NCBI GenBank assembly: GCA_019614645.1
Contig: JABWDB010000008.1
Coordinates: 372,001-436,000, forward strand
Direction: 5' to 3'
Source: Stratiolaelaps scimitus
Taxonomy: Eukaryota; Arthropoda; Arachnida; Mesostigmata; Laelapidae
Length of the DNA: 64,000 nt
Shown here: one piece after another, positions 1 through 14,200 of the stretch
How positions within the stretch are numbered: the stretch's first letter is position 1
How the letters are laid out: every line of letters begins with the position of its first letter
Translations under genes and position numbers: made by a program
The notes under the pieces: generated by a model
What the model was told of the DNA's origin: nothing
What the model saw: the letters and a program-made list of their open reading frames with translations, nothing else
Database searches by the model: none

Positions 1-628
1 CAAACATGCGCGGGATAGTCTACGCTTTGTGATCGACACACATACAAAACATATGATATTTATGACAAAATGAGAATGAATAGGAAACGCTAGAGGAGTC
101 TCTATCATCGTCAACGGCGTCATTCAGCTGCTTCGTCAGTATGCATCATCAGCAGCAGCATCATTAACACGGAATAATAAATAATGATCATAATAATAAT
201 AGTAGTAATAATAATAATAGTGTTACGCTTGTCGAGCTTCTACTGCACGAGCGGGACGCACAAGTGCTGCCTTCGGTGGGAGTAACGGCGGCAGCAGCAG
301 CAGCAGCCAGTAAAAATGAACAGGTTTCCGGCGACAAATTTCCACCACTCCCGCTAAATTCTCCCTCTGTCCGCGGGTCGATATCGTCGGTAGTGTAGTC
401 GCTGCGCCCCGGCTCGTTGTCGTCGTCGAGTTCGATTTGGAAGAAATTGCTCGTCGTGCGCTGTTTACATATTTGACACGTTGTCAATATATGTGTTCCT
501 GTCGCTGTCAACGACAACCGTCAGCGTCAGCTGGACGGATACCAGCAACGTTTCACCATTCGGCATCAACACCGAGCCCTGGCGTCGGCATGTTCGCACG
601 ACCAAGTGAACGATACACACATCTTAAT

Positions 629-664
<36 letters not shown>

Positions 665-3600
665 ATGTTGCCGATGTCGTAGGGCATACAAGTGCCGTCG
701 ATGTCAACGCTGTTTAGCTGCCACTTTGAATTATCGGCTTTGACAGAAATCGCCACCGCCGATAGTGTCCCATCTAGCAGATTCAAATCGTAATTCAGTA
801 ACAATACGCAGAAGAATTACATCGCGCACTCAGCCAGCGGACGGGTTCGCTCAACAAGAAGATCGCTCGCCATCGAAGAGAACGCTCGGCGACTCAATAC
901 GGCAGATGGCAACTGCGGAGAGAGAGAGCTATGGTGAGAGCTGCGGGCGATTTCACAACGTCAAGCCCGTACCTTGCAATTATCCCCATGATGGTTATAT
1001 CGTATAATACAATAGACAGTATCGATTGTCGTTGTCGTCACTGTTGTTGTGATTCTGACACAGATGTATGATGATGTTGTTGTTGACTTCGTTGACAAAT
1101 TGACTCAGCGGCAGAAATGAACTAGACGAAGCGTTTCTCTCCGCCTAATCAAGGCAGACACCTATTGGTGCGTCTTGACCTTAGATCCTAGGGTTAAACT
1201 ATCGCGAGGAAATGGACCTTGCGTTATGGTTAACTGACGGGAGGGCCTTGTTAATATGGTTATCATTCGCGAAATTGTTGCATTTTACAAATTGCTAACA
1301 ATGTGTACACTTCGAATCACATGTGCCTATCTGAGCCTATATTTGTAAAATACCGATAACGGTCGATGAGTACTGCCTCCCATGCTGAGTCACATATGAT
1401 TAATAATCACGATTTTTGAAGAATACATTTGAAGCGACACCGGGGTGTTGACGTTGACGAGCGCCTCCCCTTTACTAGCGATTACCATTTTCCAATCATA
1501 AGCGCAGCTTTATGATTCTTATCAGTATTTCCTAACGCTGACGATAATGATACAGATGAATAAAAAATGGCCGCCACGTCGGCGATATCGTGGTCGTACG
1601 GATCGCGTCGGTTATACCATACTTTTACTATTATTGCTATTGTCCACGGTCGGGTTGTTGTGCCGCTCCAGCTATAACAGCATATTATGGTGAATGTGAT
1701 GTGCGGTCTTAATGATGACGCCGGTGCGTTGATATTAGGGTTTACCAGAGTGGTGGTGGTGGTGGCGATTCGGAGGGGTTCTTCAGGTGAGAGACGTTTT
1801 TTTTGGCGCCAACCAGAATCGTGAGTTTCACTGATAATTCGATACTGGTCACGTCGTCGTCGGCAAATGACGATGAGAATGTTCATGAGTTGATCATTGT
1901 CTGATTTAATGCATGCGTCAATTGAGTTGCTATGGGTCAATGCAAATTAGGTCAACTCAAATTAAATCGTCGTAGTTTATGAACTCGTTCGCAAGACGCT
2001 TTAACATTTTTCCCCATCTCATATTAATCACAGTATAGATAGACACATGCGTACACGTTTCAAAGAATCTTCTCGGTCTAGAAACAAGACATCGACACGA
2101 ACCAACGTCGAGAACTTCTTGTCGTGTGGTTGTCCGGAGGTGGTGACGAGACTGTTCGGACCACTAGCTCCGTGATTATACAGACACGGACAGATTAATT
2201 GCCACAAAAAGGTCATACCCAATTAATTTAGCTCATTGCAGTAACACATTGTCAGCAAATGGACGAGCACATCACAGTGCGGTGTGATGAGCCTAACTCA
2301 CAGCCGGTCTATGAAATTCTATTGTATATCACTCATGGGTGGTCTATAGGACTACTGCCCTGTTTTACTATAAATATTACTGTCGACGGCGTTACATTGA
2401 GTGATTAATAAAATCCCCTCGTTTCTCCGTCGCTAACTCAAACCGATATTGTTTTATATCGAAGCACAGCATCGAATCGGTCGCACGAGTCGGCAAGAGC
2501 AGGCTGTGTCTACACAAATGCATGGGTTAGCTACATAAGGCCCGGGTCGTACATCTTCTCTTACTTGATACTGCTTAATATAATACAACGATGTGTCCCA
2601 TACAACGAAGGCAGCTTTACTCTGCCCGATTAGACTTGAAATACCTCTCGCATCTTCATAAACGCAGCAGATTCTATTTTAGACATTATTCGAGGTTATT
2701 CTGACCGTCACTCGCTTATCGCTATTAACCGAAGCTCACAGAAACAGCTATTGCTAGCATGCAAAGCACTTCTTGGCGAAAATCGTCGCTCCTGTTCGCT
2801 ATGTCGACTCGGACATAAACGAAGACGAGACCCAAACTGTGGACCCCACCTCCCCCATTTACCGCTACGCGATCTCAGATGGTCAAATTATCTCTCTCTC
2901 ACATCACTTAGTGTTACGTGTTTCGTAAGCGAGATGGATACGAGCACAGGAACAACATGCAGCATCCGACTTCTCGACTCATTTATCACGACGGCGTAGG
3001 CACACCAAGCGCAAGCTTCGTCCACGCCGCTGAGTGCGTTACCGACCGCCCAGAGTTCATCATCGGCGTTAACGGCGGTGACGTCTGTCGGGAACGTCTG
3101 GAAAATAAAAAACACACGGTCTTTCTCTTCCGTGGCGCCAACACGCTCCCTGCGCCCACCTCAATATCTCCCTATAGTTGGCGTTCCTTACACACAGCTG
3201 TTGCTTGCTGTGTTCCACCTTTCCGATTTATGACAGAGAGCGAGTCATATGTTGCTGATTTCGTTGGCGTGTTTATTACCGCTGCCACCGTTGCTTCTGC
3301 CAAAAATCGCTGCCGGTTGTTGTTATTATTATTACTACTACTACTACTACTATTTGTGCACATTTGTGCAATTATCTCAAATAATCGGAGATACGACTCC
3401 CTTCAACAAGTGGCTCACGACGACGACGGCTGGAACGACAAGCGGTGGACACCGCTGTTCCCCGATGTTGCTGCATAACGCGCGGCACCAATGGAGTGGT
3501 ATCACCTTTCCCGCCTTCATATCGTCGTGGTAATTATGCGCGATGTTTGCTGGACGCTGCCACTCGGATGCGTCCAGAGGATTCGTCTTGCAGGGTCCGC

Positions 3601-6600
3601 TGCCAGTGCTACGTGTTGTCGGCTGACGCCAGGGCGGATACGAGCGTGTTTACTACGTGAGCGAGCTAATGTGCTTCGAGTTGTCTGTTCGGCTGTTTGT
3701 GTTGATATTCAGGAATGATTAGAACGGCGGCCGGCGCCGCCTCATCGTTCCTCCTTCTCGCTTTTGCGATCCGCTAATGGCGACACGTAACATTAACAAC
3801 AAGGCGCCCCGCTCATGGATATTGCAGCTCGCAGATATACATCATACACGGCAGAATGAATATTCTACTTCTGGCTAACTTTGACTCTCCCTGTCTCTCT
3901 CTCTCTCTCTTATTCTCGCTCGTTCTGACGCTCAACGGCTGTCGCCGGTGTGAAGTCGTTGACAAGGAACAGTTTTCGAGAAATTTAAAACGTCAAAAAG
4001 CCACAGTAATGGGGGCTTGCCTCTGGGAATGTAGACAAATATAGGTAGACAAGCATAGGACGTACGGCATAATAGAATATAGAATACAGTGTTATTTATC
4101 GAATACAATATAAACTCTAGTTTATTGAAAGGCTTTCTACTAGAATTGGTGGGCCGTCTGTGGCCGTAGCCGACACGGGACTCGTGCGCTATTCAAATAA
4201 GCCGTTTCTACTTCGAGCGCTCTCACTGATTCCCTCCGCCCCACTATTCAGGTTGTTTTGTCAATAGCCTGCATATGTTATATTGAGGTTACGAGAGCTC
4301 GTCAGATCCGAGGGTTCCATAGAAATAAATACCCCGTTTCAGCTGATCACAATGCAGGTACATAGACATCATTGCGGGTACATCTGCTACCAATTAGTGG
4401 CGGCTAATGATCTAGCCGTCATCTCAAAGGTCCAGAACGCCCATTAGGGATCGAATACTGCGGCGTACCGCATCAATGCCCCATAATGAAATGGAGTCGT
4501 CCTCGAAGACAACGAAGGCGAATAGGGAATAGCAGCTAGCAGTAGTTATACAGATACAAGTAAGTGTGTTCATTTTTGCAAACGATTGTTTGTTTTTCGT
4601 TCTCTAGAAAGCCGGCATTTGTTTGTATCCGACCTGTTGCTCATGGCCCGCGGCTGACCTCCGCGTTCAGCTGAGCTAAACAGTTTTTTTTTCTTCATTG
4701 TTAGCACAAAAAACCCCCCCACACATACAAAAAAAGCCACTCATTGCCGGGTAACATAACATAGCATTGACGTTCCACCATCAACAATACCACGTCGCTA
4801 GGCCGTCGTCGGAATCCGGAAAGGTTGTGGCTCTGTGGCCCGTTGGGATTTTTTTTCCCTCTCGAAGTCAGAAGAACGCTTGCTTGCGGCCAGTATCATA
4901 ACAAACAACAACTTAAAAGTTGATTCAAGCTGGCTGGCGGCTGCGAGCGAGCCAGCGGCTGTTTGTTGTTGGAAGATGAAGCCGGTATGAACGGTGTGCA
5001 TTTCTGTCACTCGTTCGAATGGGCGACGACTTTCGTCAGCCGAAGTTGCTGATTCGCGAGCCTGCGATTGTCGCCGAAGTCGCTGAAGAAACCGCACAGA
5101 AATTCAACATGACATCTGCATACGCACGACGCTCCATAGATACTCGATGAAGCGCTATGAGCTCGGCGTCAGCAGGCGCTGTTTATAATGCTTATTATTG
5201 ATTACGGATCTAGTGAGGAAAACGTGCGAGTGAATTATTGAGCACTCTGAAGCCGAATGTCAGCCAAAAATATCTAATATTCGGAGTCAAACTATGTCAC
5301 ATGCTTTAAAACAAATTTGTTTTAAAAAATTGTTTGTCGTTCTCGTCGTCGGTGTCGTGTGCACGTTGCACGTTTCCAGATCAACCCGCTATGCTTATAT
5401 GTATTATATATAACGTTGCTGTGCTGTTTTGCATATACATATCTCCGGGGTTAGTTAGAACTCCCGGGGACGTATAATTTTTTCTCGTTCATTCGGGCAC
5501 CCGATCCGATTTTCTGCAACGATGATATCGATGATGAGAATAGTTATAATAACAATAGTAACAATAATAATAATGATAATAATATGTGTAACATACCGGT
5601 CGTCGAAATAAACGCTCGTTGCCATCATAAGAATAATAACAGTGTTCGAAAATGGATCTACCCTCCCAGCCTCTGCTTCGGCTTTACCCGTTCAGTTCGA
5701 CGGAGCTACGAACGGCGCACGATACTCTCATGAACATCAAGTATTCAGCGAGATCACCGGCAATGCATAAGGATGCCGTCGCAACTGACGAACTGGCCGG
5801 CCGAAGAAGTCATCGGCACAGTGATCTCACAAAGGTGCACCACTACATCGCAGTCGTCGAACAAGGGGTTACGGTGAGGCGGGATGGTATCGTACTCGGC
5901 GTTGCGACCAGACCAAACCGTAGCAAAATACAGGAAAGGCTTGTCGTGGTATCAACGAGGTGTTGCAGTCATTACAGCGTTACGTTTGCTGACGGCGTCA
6001 ATGCGTGCTGCAAGCTGATACAGTTGTAGGTACGCGGCGCTCGCGAGCTGACTGCCTGTCTCACGGGTGGGTCAAACTTGAGGAGACTCTAATCGACAGT
6101 CGAAGATATACATATATACGTGCGCAGCCAGCGACACCCACCACCACCACTCACAGCTGTCGCGTCTCGTCTGGCGTCGGTCTCGGCCTCGGCCAGACAG
6201 TCGTGCGCCTGACGAAGATCTGTCTCGACAGACGGAAGATCTGTCTTCGTCGCCGTCGGCCAGCGGCGAGCAGGTAGTGAATACGAGACAGGAGCGCGCG
6301 GGGAATGATGACGCCGAGGTGACAGGCGAAGAGGTCGGATCAAGGCGGAGAGCAACTACATACTCGCTCTATGAATAAACGGTACATACACTACAGTCCA
6401 TCGCTTCGCGAGGAGCAGGGCGGCGCGTTTGTCTATCTGGCTGTGCTGGTCGGGTGCTCGTGGATGAGCGACGGAGGACAGGTCGTTGCCGCATGAAAGC
6501 GGCTACAACATAATGACGATGATAATAAGATGGAACAAATTTCTGGTGCGATGTGTTTGTGTGTATGTGTGTGTGGTACAGTACTACGGTCCATGGGGAC

Positions 6601-7000
6601 CGTGCCGGGAAATATCTAACAAGTGGCAGGCTCAAAGAGAGAGAGAGAGAAATATAAATAGATTGACGGGGGTGGAGGTTGTTGCGCAAATTAACCACTC
6701 CCTCAACATTGTGATTTGACGTATCTCCCAAAAAGTATAAGGGTATTGCCTATTTGAAGTTTTCGACTTTCAGTGCATCATGATCGAAATTTATCAAAAA
6801 TTATCATCGAACATTAATAGAAATTAGTGTAGAGAGAGAGCAACTCTCAGAGTTGCCCGCAATCGCAACAATAACAACATCACTACGATTTCGGCTCTAC
6901 TAGCATTTCTAGCCAACTGGCGTTCCGTTAGGCTCAGCTCCTGAGACAATCACAATTATAATACTAAACTATAACTAACTTCGTAGGACTTCACGCTTCT
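1..7000. other. Intergenic or intronic DNA, no supported gene
   Basis: I see no exon here with both splice sites and a recognisable protein. Simple sequence dominates several parts: a GGC run near 629-664, TAA/TTA and CAG-type trinucleotides near 180-310 and 3315-3350, a CT run near 3894-3910, and AAT-rich DNA near 5550-5585. The open frames at 188-517 (minus) and 553-804 (minus) read through these repeats into runs of Leu, Ala or Pro. Such frames are expected from repeats and are not evidence of genes. The frame at 5652-6029 (plus, 125 codons) has no domain I recognise and no clear splice context. Confidence 0.5.
629..664. repeat. GGC trinucleotide microsatellite
   Basis: A run of about twelve GGC units, the last few changed to GGT. 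Read on the minus strand it gives a polyproline stretch in an otherwise unrecognised open frame, and on the plus strand it gives polyglycine. Confidence 0.9.
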
Positions 7001-7194
7001 GTTTTGCCCATTGTTCCTTTCGTTGTGGCTATTATCGTCGGTATCGATTCTCTCCTATATGAGCAGCCACTCGAACGACAGTAACGACGACGACAGCAAC
7101 AACAACCGAGCCAGCAAAGCCAAAAGAGTATCATCAACAGAATTCAAAGCTGGAAAGCCCTCCGCCACCAGCAGCCACAGCAACAACCACAGCA

Positions 7195-7950
7195 ATAATA
7201 AAAATAATAATAATGACAATACTACAGATATGGTCGTAGTAGTAGTAGTAGTAGTAGTAATTGTGGTGTGCAGTCGTCGCCGTCATTCGTAGCAGAAATG
7301 CTAATAGCCATAAGAATACTATACTATATCGTAAGCAGAAATAGTTGTAGGTGTAATGCCATGGGAGGCGTCCACCCTCGTCGTTCTGGCGTCCGCTGGC
7401 GGCGGCGGCGGTGCGCCGATCCTCGGCTTTATCCTATGGCCACTGCCGTTGCCGGCTCTACTGTCGTCACGAGCGGCAGCGACAGCAGTGGCAATATTAG
7501 CAGGACCGTTGCTGTAGCTGCCGCTGGTGCTGTTGCTGGTACAGGGCAGGTCATTGACCTCACTCGACATCACTTCGTCGACGCGACGATGGCGCAGAAG
7601 CAGCAGACGAAGATGAAGCAGTCTTCGTCGACTTCGCCTTTCGTCTACGACGCTTCCCTTCATTCGCGCTCCTTCCGCAGAAGACAACAACAGCAACAGC
7701 AGCAACAACAACAACAACGACAACAGCAGCAGCAACAACAACAACAACACTAACCGAAATAATAACGGTCGACAAGAGCCGCAAAGCAACCGGAATATGT
7801 TACGGCGGTGTCCCAAACAGTTAGGAAGATGGAAAGCGAGCAGGAAAAACGACCGAACGAACGAACAAATAAACAAAGAAACAAATGAAGGACAGACAGA
7901 CAGATGGCAGCAGCAGCCGCCGCCGCCGCCGCCGCTGTTCAATTCGTCTT
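7195..7950. repeat. Cluster of trinucleotide repeats (AAT, GTA, GGC, CAA/CAG)
   Basis: Several different triplet runs follow one another: AAT-rich DNA around 7195-7220, GTA around 7235-7258, GGC around 7398-7410, CAA/CAG from 7684 to 7750 and GCC around 7915-7935. Long frames stay open on both strands and end in runs of Gln (plus) or Leu/Val (minus). The plus frame at 7268-7753 has a more mixed segment around its codons 57-140, so a low-complexity coding exon is possible. I saw no conserved domain and no convincing splice pair. Confidence 0.8.
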
Positions 7951-8345
7951 CTCCCCTTTGGTGAAGCTTTGTATCTATTGTACTGTATGGTACAACAACA
8001 CTCTTCCTTGTGTATATCTATGTGAAGATTGATAGGGGTTGTTGTTCGTATTTCGTGATTTTTTTTTCGTTGTTGCTGCTGCTGCTGTTGTTGTGTTCGT
8101 TATCCCGGACACTAGACAATACTAGGTGATTGTATCGATTGCATTACGCATTGCGCGGCGCGTGATGCAGGTGAGCTGAAGGCGGAGGTGGTGGCATTTT
8201 GTCAACGAAATGGCAAGAGGTGATAAGCGATATTTCGCTGGCGATATCACCAGCCATATCGTCGTTAGCATTTGACCACCGTTGGCACGGAGACCATCCC
8301 CTGAGGCTGGATACAATGAGTGTGTATCTCGGCTAAGCGCTTTAT

Positions 8346-8391
8346 CGGCCAAGCGATCTTGTCTGTCATCTGGCAGGCGCTGGGTTCGAGT
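8346..8391 (+). other. Possible tRNA-derived fragment (A-box and B-box like)
   Basis: An A-box-like GGCCAAGCGATC is followed about 25 bases later by GGTTCGAGT, which matches the core of a polymerase III B box. The 3' half of the T stem is not complementary and no full cloverleaf can be drawn. A decayed SINE head or a chance match are both possible. Confidence 0.25.
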
Positions 8392-11239
8392 TAGTTCTTA
8401 AACGTGCGATATTTTACAACGATTTCAAACTCAACCACTTGGATAGATTGTTCCCTCCTGTTTAAGTTAGACGAAGACCAGCTACGGTAATAAAGGCCCA
8501 GTCTAATAAATGCGTAATAACACATAGAACCGAACGGTTAGTGGTCCACGTAGAGCTTTTCATCAGTTATTGTTTTTTTGTTGTGCTATCGCGCCACCTC
8601 ATTATAGTACCAATTAGGCGTACATTGCACTAAAGCTCTTCCTTTGCTCCACAAATTATACTTAACAGATTGTACATAATAATGGCCGAAGTGACAAACA
8701 GATTCACTGTATAAAAAAAAGCATTTGTAGCATACTCATGCACGACCACATGCCCCCTGATGATACAGTCTCACTTAACCTTAAACTGAGATGAACTCTT
8801 ATGAAAAGGGTGGCGTATTTAATCTAGCATCGCTGTGTCTACAACAACAATATAATATCAAATAGAATTGAGGGTCCTGTATCTAGCTTCAAAATAATTC
8901 CAAAATTGAAACCGACGCAAATTTAAATAGCTCAACGAACTGAGCAAGTGCATACATCTTCAAAGATGCACCGGCGGAGAGCCGGAGCGCCACGAGGCGA
9001 CAATAATGAAATTCATTTCGAAGTTCGTCGCGGCCAAAATCGTAGATTTGCTGTGCGCGAATTTTGCAAAGGAAAATCATTTCGACCATGTGAGAAATCT
9101 GCAAAATCTCTATTTTCTTGTATCAATGATTATTGTCAACCCATCCAACCCAGCCCGATTTATCTGGCCCAAAAGCGGAGGCCAACCACTCGCGAAGCAG
9201 GGCCTATCCCCACGGCAACAGCAACAATGAAAGCTTTGAAGAGAGAGAGCCAATTAGTAAACAACTTGCTACAATATTCGCCGCCTGCGGCAAAACGGAA
9301 ACAGCACACTTGTCTATTATCTATTCTATTTTATTGTGGGTATTTTATTTACGCTACGCGCGAGATAATTAAACGCGCTTGAACCAGCCACGCCCCAAAT
9401 TGATAATGGTTCAAGTGGAATATAATGTATATGTGATACTTAATCGAGGTATATATATGTATATATATATATAGATCGATAATAAATACAGGGATACATG
9501 TGGGTGATTCTTACCGCTGCTGCCACCAATAGCACAGCACAACAATGTCTAACTAATGTCTAATAAATATACGTCTCGTGTCGACTGGCATAGAATTATT
9601 GCTGTTGTTATCGTTATTACATATATATATATATATATTAATATAATAGGAAATTGTGAAACACGATGCCCATCGTTGATTCGATGTCGTGATCTAACAA
9701 CAGTAAAAATCGCCCATAGGGAGGGCGACCCATCGGCGGCCGGTCGGACAACGGCCGCGCGTGAGCACAAATCGTTTGTCGACGATTTCTACATATGAAT
9801 ATATTCTATGTCTTTGAAAGGAGCAAACATATTGGAGCGGGTCGGTCTGCCCGCTTCTTCGAGGCGGTGGTGTTACCCAATGTGTGTTCCGGCTCGATTT
9901 CGTTCTCACCGATATAGATGAGAAATAATCATTAACAATCAATGCTCTCGCAGGAGGACGCGTTGTATTGGAGAACTGACAACGGCGAGCGCAGCACGAC
10001 GGCTGCATCACAGTGACAGACTTGTAAGGGTAATATAACAGAACAGTGTCGGGAGTACACCAAATTTCCTGTCTGTGCAACACAAGCGTGGATCAGAAAG
10101 AATACGCGTCGCTAATAATCGATAATATTATATAAACAGCATAAGTTTTCTGCTAGAAATGCGCTGTCTCTATCCACCGACGATGACAAAATACTGACCA
10201 AGCGCTACGCGTGCATTGCGTTTGAGTCCATCCCATGCGCGCGTATTGTAGTAACAATCACAGCCGGAAGTATAATACAGCCACTCGTATCATGGGGCAA
10301 TCAGAGCAGCCACATATCGGTGGTAGATAAATAAGCCAAAAACAGCCACCCCCGTGTCATGTTTTCTGTCAGCGATATCCACACTCACTCAACGTGTGGC
10401 CAGACCCCGGCAGCGCGTGCGATGCGATCGGCTACCGCGGATAACGCTACACAATAGGTAGGATACGACAGCGACTAAGAGAGCACACAATGATGCTGGT
10501 GGCTACAGCAAGCTTCCCGTTGACAACGTTCAAATATCAGCCTCTCCATCTGCCGCTGCAGTCGTTGCATCAACGCAAGGGTCTGCTGAGATCGGATCCA
10601 TGGTAAAGACCCGATGGGTGATGGTGGTGACGTCGACAAAAGGGAAACAAGATACCCGATTTCGATGGAATAATTGTAAGCAGTCTCCCCCCTTTTGAAA
10701 ATAACCTTACTGCCATCTTTCCAGCTTAAGGAAGCGGTCATGAAAAACAGAGATCACATATTTGTTAATAAACCTTAAGTAATTATTATTGTTGTGTGTT
10801 TTTTGTTCCTTTGTTACGGTAATGCTCATCGCACCACTCCATGGAATGGCCCTGAGTAAGTTTCACAATTTGTAGTTGAAATTTTTAAGGTAGCAGCAGC
10901 AGCAGCAGAGGAGGTACAGTTGTAATATACCAGAAATTGTTACTAGTAGCTTTAGTGAACTATGTTAGTAAATAGCAAACACTTCGCATTGTTTTCGTGG
11001 CTCAAGTGACGTGGGTCAGCGAGTGACAGCAAGAACACATTTGAGACCGATGGATATTTCAAGAATCCGCTTGTGAAATAGTTTCGTGGCGTTCTCTGCT
11101 ACCCAACAGCAGAGCGCCTGCGTTTCCTATCCCCCTTTGAATAGCGTTCTGTCCTGTCACGTCATGGCATTTAATAAGCTGCGAATTATAATGAATAATA
11201 CGAAATTGAGGAACGTTATACTCAGTTCAACATTGCACA

Positions 11240-11265
11240 ATATATATATATATATATATATATAT
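11240..11265. repeat. TA dinucleotide tract
   Basis: About thirteen uninterrupted TA units. A second tract of similar length lies 60 bases downstream at 11327-11350. Confidence 0.95.
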
Positions 11266-14200
11266 TATCAGGCTGGCGCGTGATTGTACTCAATGTGTTA
11301 TTATTCTTTGTTTCCCATACAATTCTTATATATATATATATATATATATACGTGGTCAGGAGGTCATGTGTATCTGTCTGTTTTCTATCCAGTATCAACT
11401 CTTCTCCTCTGCTCTGCCAAAACCCCCAAATTCATGTTGTCTATTTGTGCCACTTCTGAGCTTGGGAACCCTTGTCGCTTCATTAACGAACCTTCTATAA
11501 TGGGGGCTTATATTCCAAGTCTAGTGCACGTCTGGCGAGGTTGGCGTTCACAGATTGCGCACGCACAGAGTGAGAGATGTCTACATGATACGCATGTGTG
11601 TAGGTGTAGATGAACCCTGCGCGCGGCGACCAAGCCACAGACGATCTAGTCAGCGACTGACCGCTATGGGGCTGTTGTGGATGTTGAACCAGCACCTCAT
11701 TGGGGAGAAGGCCAGGGCTCCTGTCGCGATACACAAACGATCCACATCTGATCTACCGGGTGTATCGAAGCCGCACTCGTGGCTACGCCTGGACTTTTGC
11801 GGGATGGCATTGTCCTCCTGAGCAACTGAGCTCACCCAAGCAACTATTATAATAGTTCAGCAGAAACATCTGCGATGGCCAATTTGAATTTTCGTCCGGA
11901 GTTTTGAGACGAGAGAGAGAGAGAAGGAGGATAAGAGAGATACAGAGAGCTCTGTGCCTTTTGCTGTTCGTTGGCGAATTCGCAGCGATCGGGTTACGTT
12001 TGCAATCACCGCCTGCGCCGTCGGCGAAATGAACTATATGAGCTCGTCCCTCGCCAGCAGCACGGTCATCCGTGCAGATCCTATGAACTATGTATGGTTA
12101 AAGATCTTGTTATATGGTTTGAGGTTATTTAGTAGTAATTAAAAAAATCTGGGTGAGATGTTTTATACATAATATTGGAAATATATAATAAATGATAGGG
12201 TGTTTTGATGCTAGTGCAACTAGAGAAGATTTATATTTATAAAGATTATGTTTTAAATTTTTTTAATTTTTAAAGATTTTTAAAGAGGAGAGGGTTGGTT
12301 TTAGCATATATATAATATATACATATACTCATATATATATATATATGCAGGGTACCCGATACGCGTTGAAGCTTCCGATGGCCAGCAGGAGGAATCCGCG
12401 GTGACAAATAGGTGTATATTTGTTTCAATTGAAGCATATATACGCCTATATGTGTTGTGGCGTGAATGCCTGATGAAGATATTCACATATCCAAATCGAA
12501 AATCATTATCGGCACTTGCAACGATTGTCCACCTAAACTCAAAGCGCTGGCAATTAGGTGCTCGTGTTCGGTTCTAATGCGGTATACGGTCATTAGGAAC
12601 TAGCTTATAATCAATTGCTGAAAAGCAATTTACATCAAACTCACTGATGGGGAGATTCAGTTCGATACTATGAAGAGTGTCTTCACAGACACTGCACAGC
12701 ACGACCTGCTGTGCAGCGATCTGCTGCTTATCCGTAGGAGAGCTGGCTCATTAACAGGAGGGATTCAATCACTGGTTATTGTCCCACCAATATCTAGATC
12801 TGTCTGTGCATCTGTCATTGCAGCAGGAACCAAAGATATACTACTAAATATGAATGTATATTCAAGATTAGACGCACGCAAAAATGACAGTATCATTGTA
12901 AATCTCTGATAGCGGCGGTATTTTGTATTCGATCCTGCCTTGCTTCGCCGATATCTCACTTGATTCAATGAATCGAGCCGCATTGTGGCTCTACTCACGT
13001 TGATCGTTCTTCGTTTGCAGCTGCGACGAAGAACTGAGGCCCGCACGCCTTCAGTTCAATTCGCATGTGTCGATATCTCATGTCCGCGCGACTTCTATAG
13101 TTCATCCCCGATTTGACGACAGCGAACGAAATCAACAATGATAACGATATCGGTGCCAGACGAGGCAAACAAAATAGACATACAATATATATATATATAT
13201 ATACAATTTCTTTGCCTGCGATATCGGTTCGATCGGTTCGTATGCACGAAGCAAAGCCACCGTTGGGCTGTAAATACGTCGTCGTTCGAAGAGGCTGACC
13301 AGAGCGGAGGGTGAAATATCAAGTCAAATTTGGGCGGATTCAGATCTAATCACTTACTGTGCGTGAACGACAATACACTACACAAATAGCCTTCATGGCT
13401 TGACCGCTGACTAGACACCCAGCAGACGGACACCCGAGATAAAGATACGAAATATTGATATATATATATATATATATATAATAGTAAATAGACAGATAAT
13501 CCAGCCGCAGTTGTTGGAACTGTGGCGGATAATATTAGTTTGCCTTGTCTAGTTTAACTATACTAACGTCGCTATCGTTTAACTAGGACTGGTTAAATAT
13601 GGTAACCTCGCTGGGGGCGACCAGCTTGCTGGTTGTGCATATGTCATTATATCGACTGCCAGCTACCTAGAGACTTATCGAGTCAGATCAGATCAGATCG
13701 TCTGTGGCGGTGATGGTGCAAGCCACACTGATCGGTGATTTGATAGTCGGAACTCTCGAATTCGGGTGTCGCCAGGGGCAAAAATCTCCGTGGCTGACCA
13801 CTCACTGTTCCATGTGTTGACCACTGTTCTAATTAGCTGAATGTAGTTGCATTGGCCAAATGGTTATTGGTGGCCGTTATGTGATGTGTTATCTGTGAAG
13901 CCATTAAATTGAATCTGCTTCTGACATATTTTTTGGTTATGCCAGCGACATTTGCTTCTTCGAGACGGTGTCAAGTCGTCTGGAGGCAAGCTTGCCATTT
14001 AGATATTGTGTGAGCGTATGTGCGCCTGTCTACGGCGTCCAACATCTGAACATCTAAGGATTGTCTTAGTGGTTTGCTATGTCGCTTGCTGAGTCGTTTT
14101 TCCCGGGTACAATCCAGCCATCCCGTCTTCTAGCCGCGCCCAGCTTCAAACGAGCTCATCCACAACTTTGAGCTTCATCAAACATCACTAATCCTTTTTT

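Noticed and set aside
188..804. Minus-strand open frames with poly-Leu, poly-Ala and poly-Pro ends
   Set aside because: They follow triplet repeats and have no splice context or domain.
4600..4690. tRNA-like AGCTCAGCTG on the minus strand
   Set aside because: There is no B box at the proper distance and no cloverleaf.
7268..7942. Long frames on both strands ending in poly-Gln or poly-Leu
   Set aside because: The CAA/CAG, GTA and GGC repeats explain the open length on both strands.
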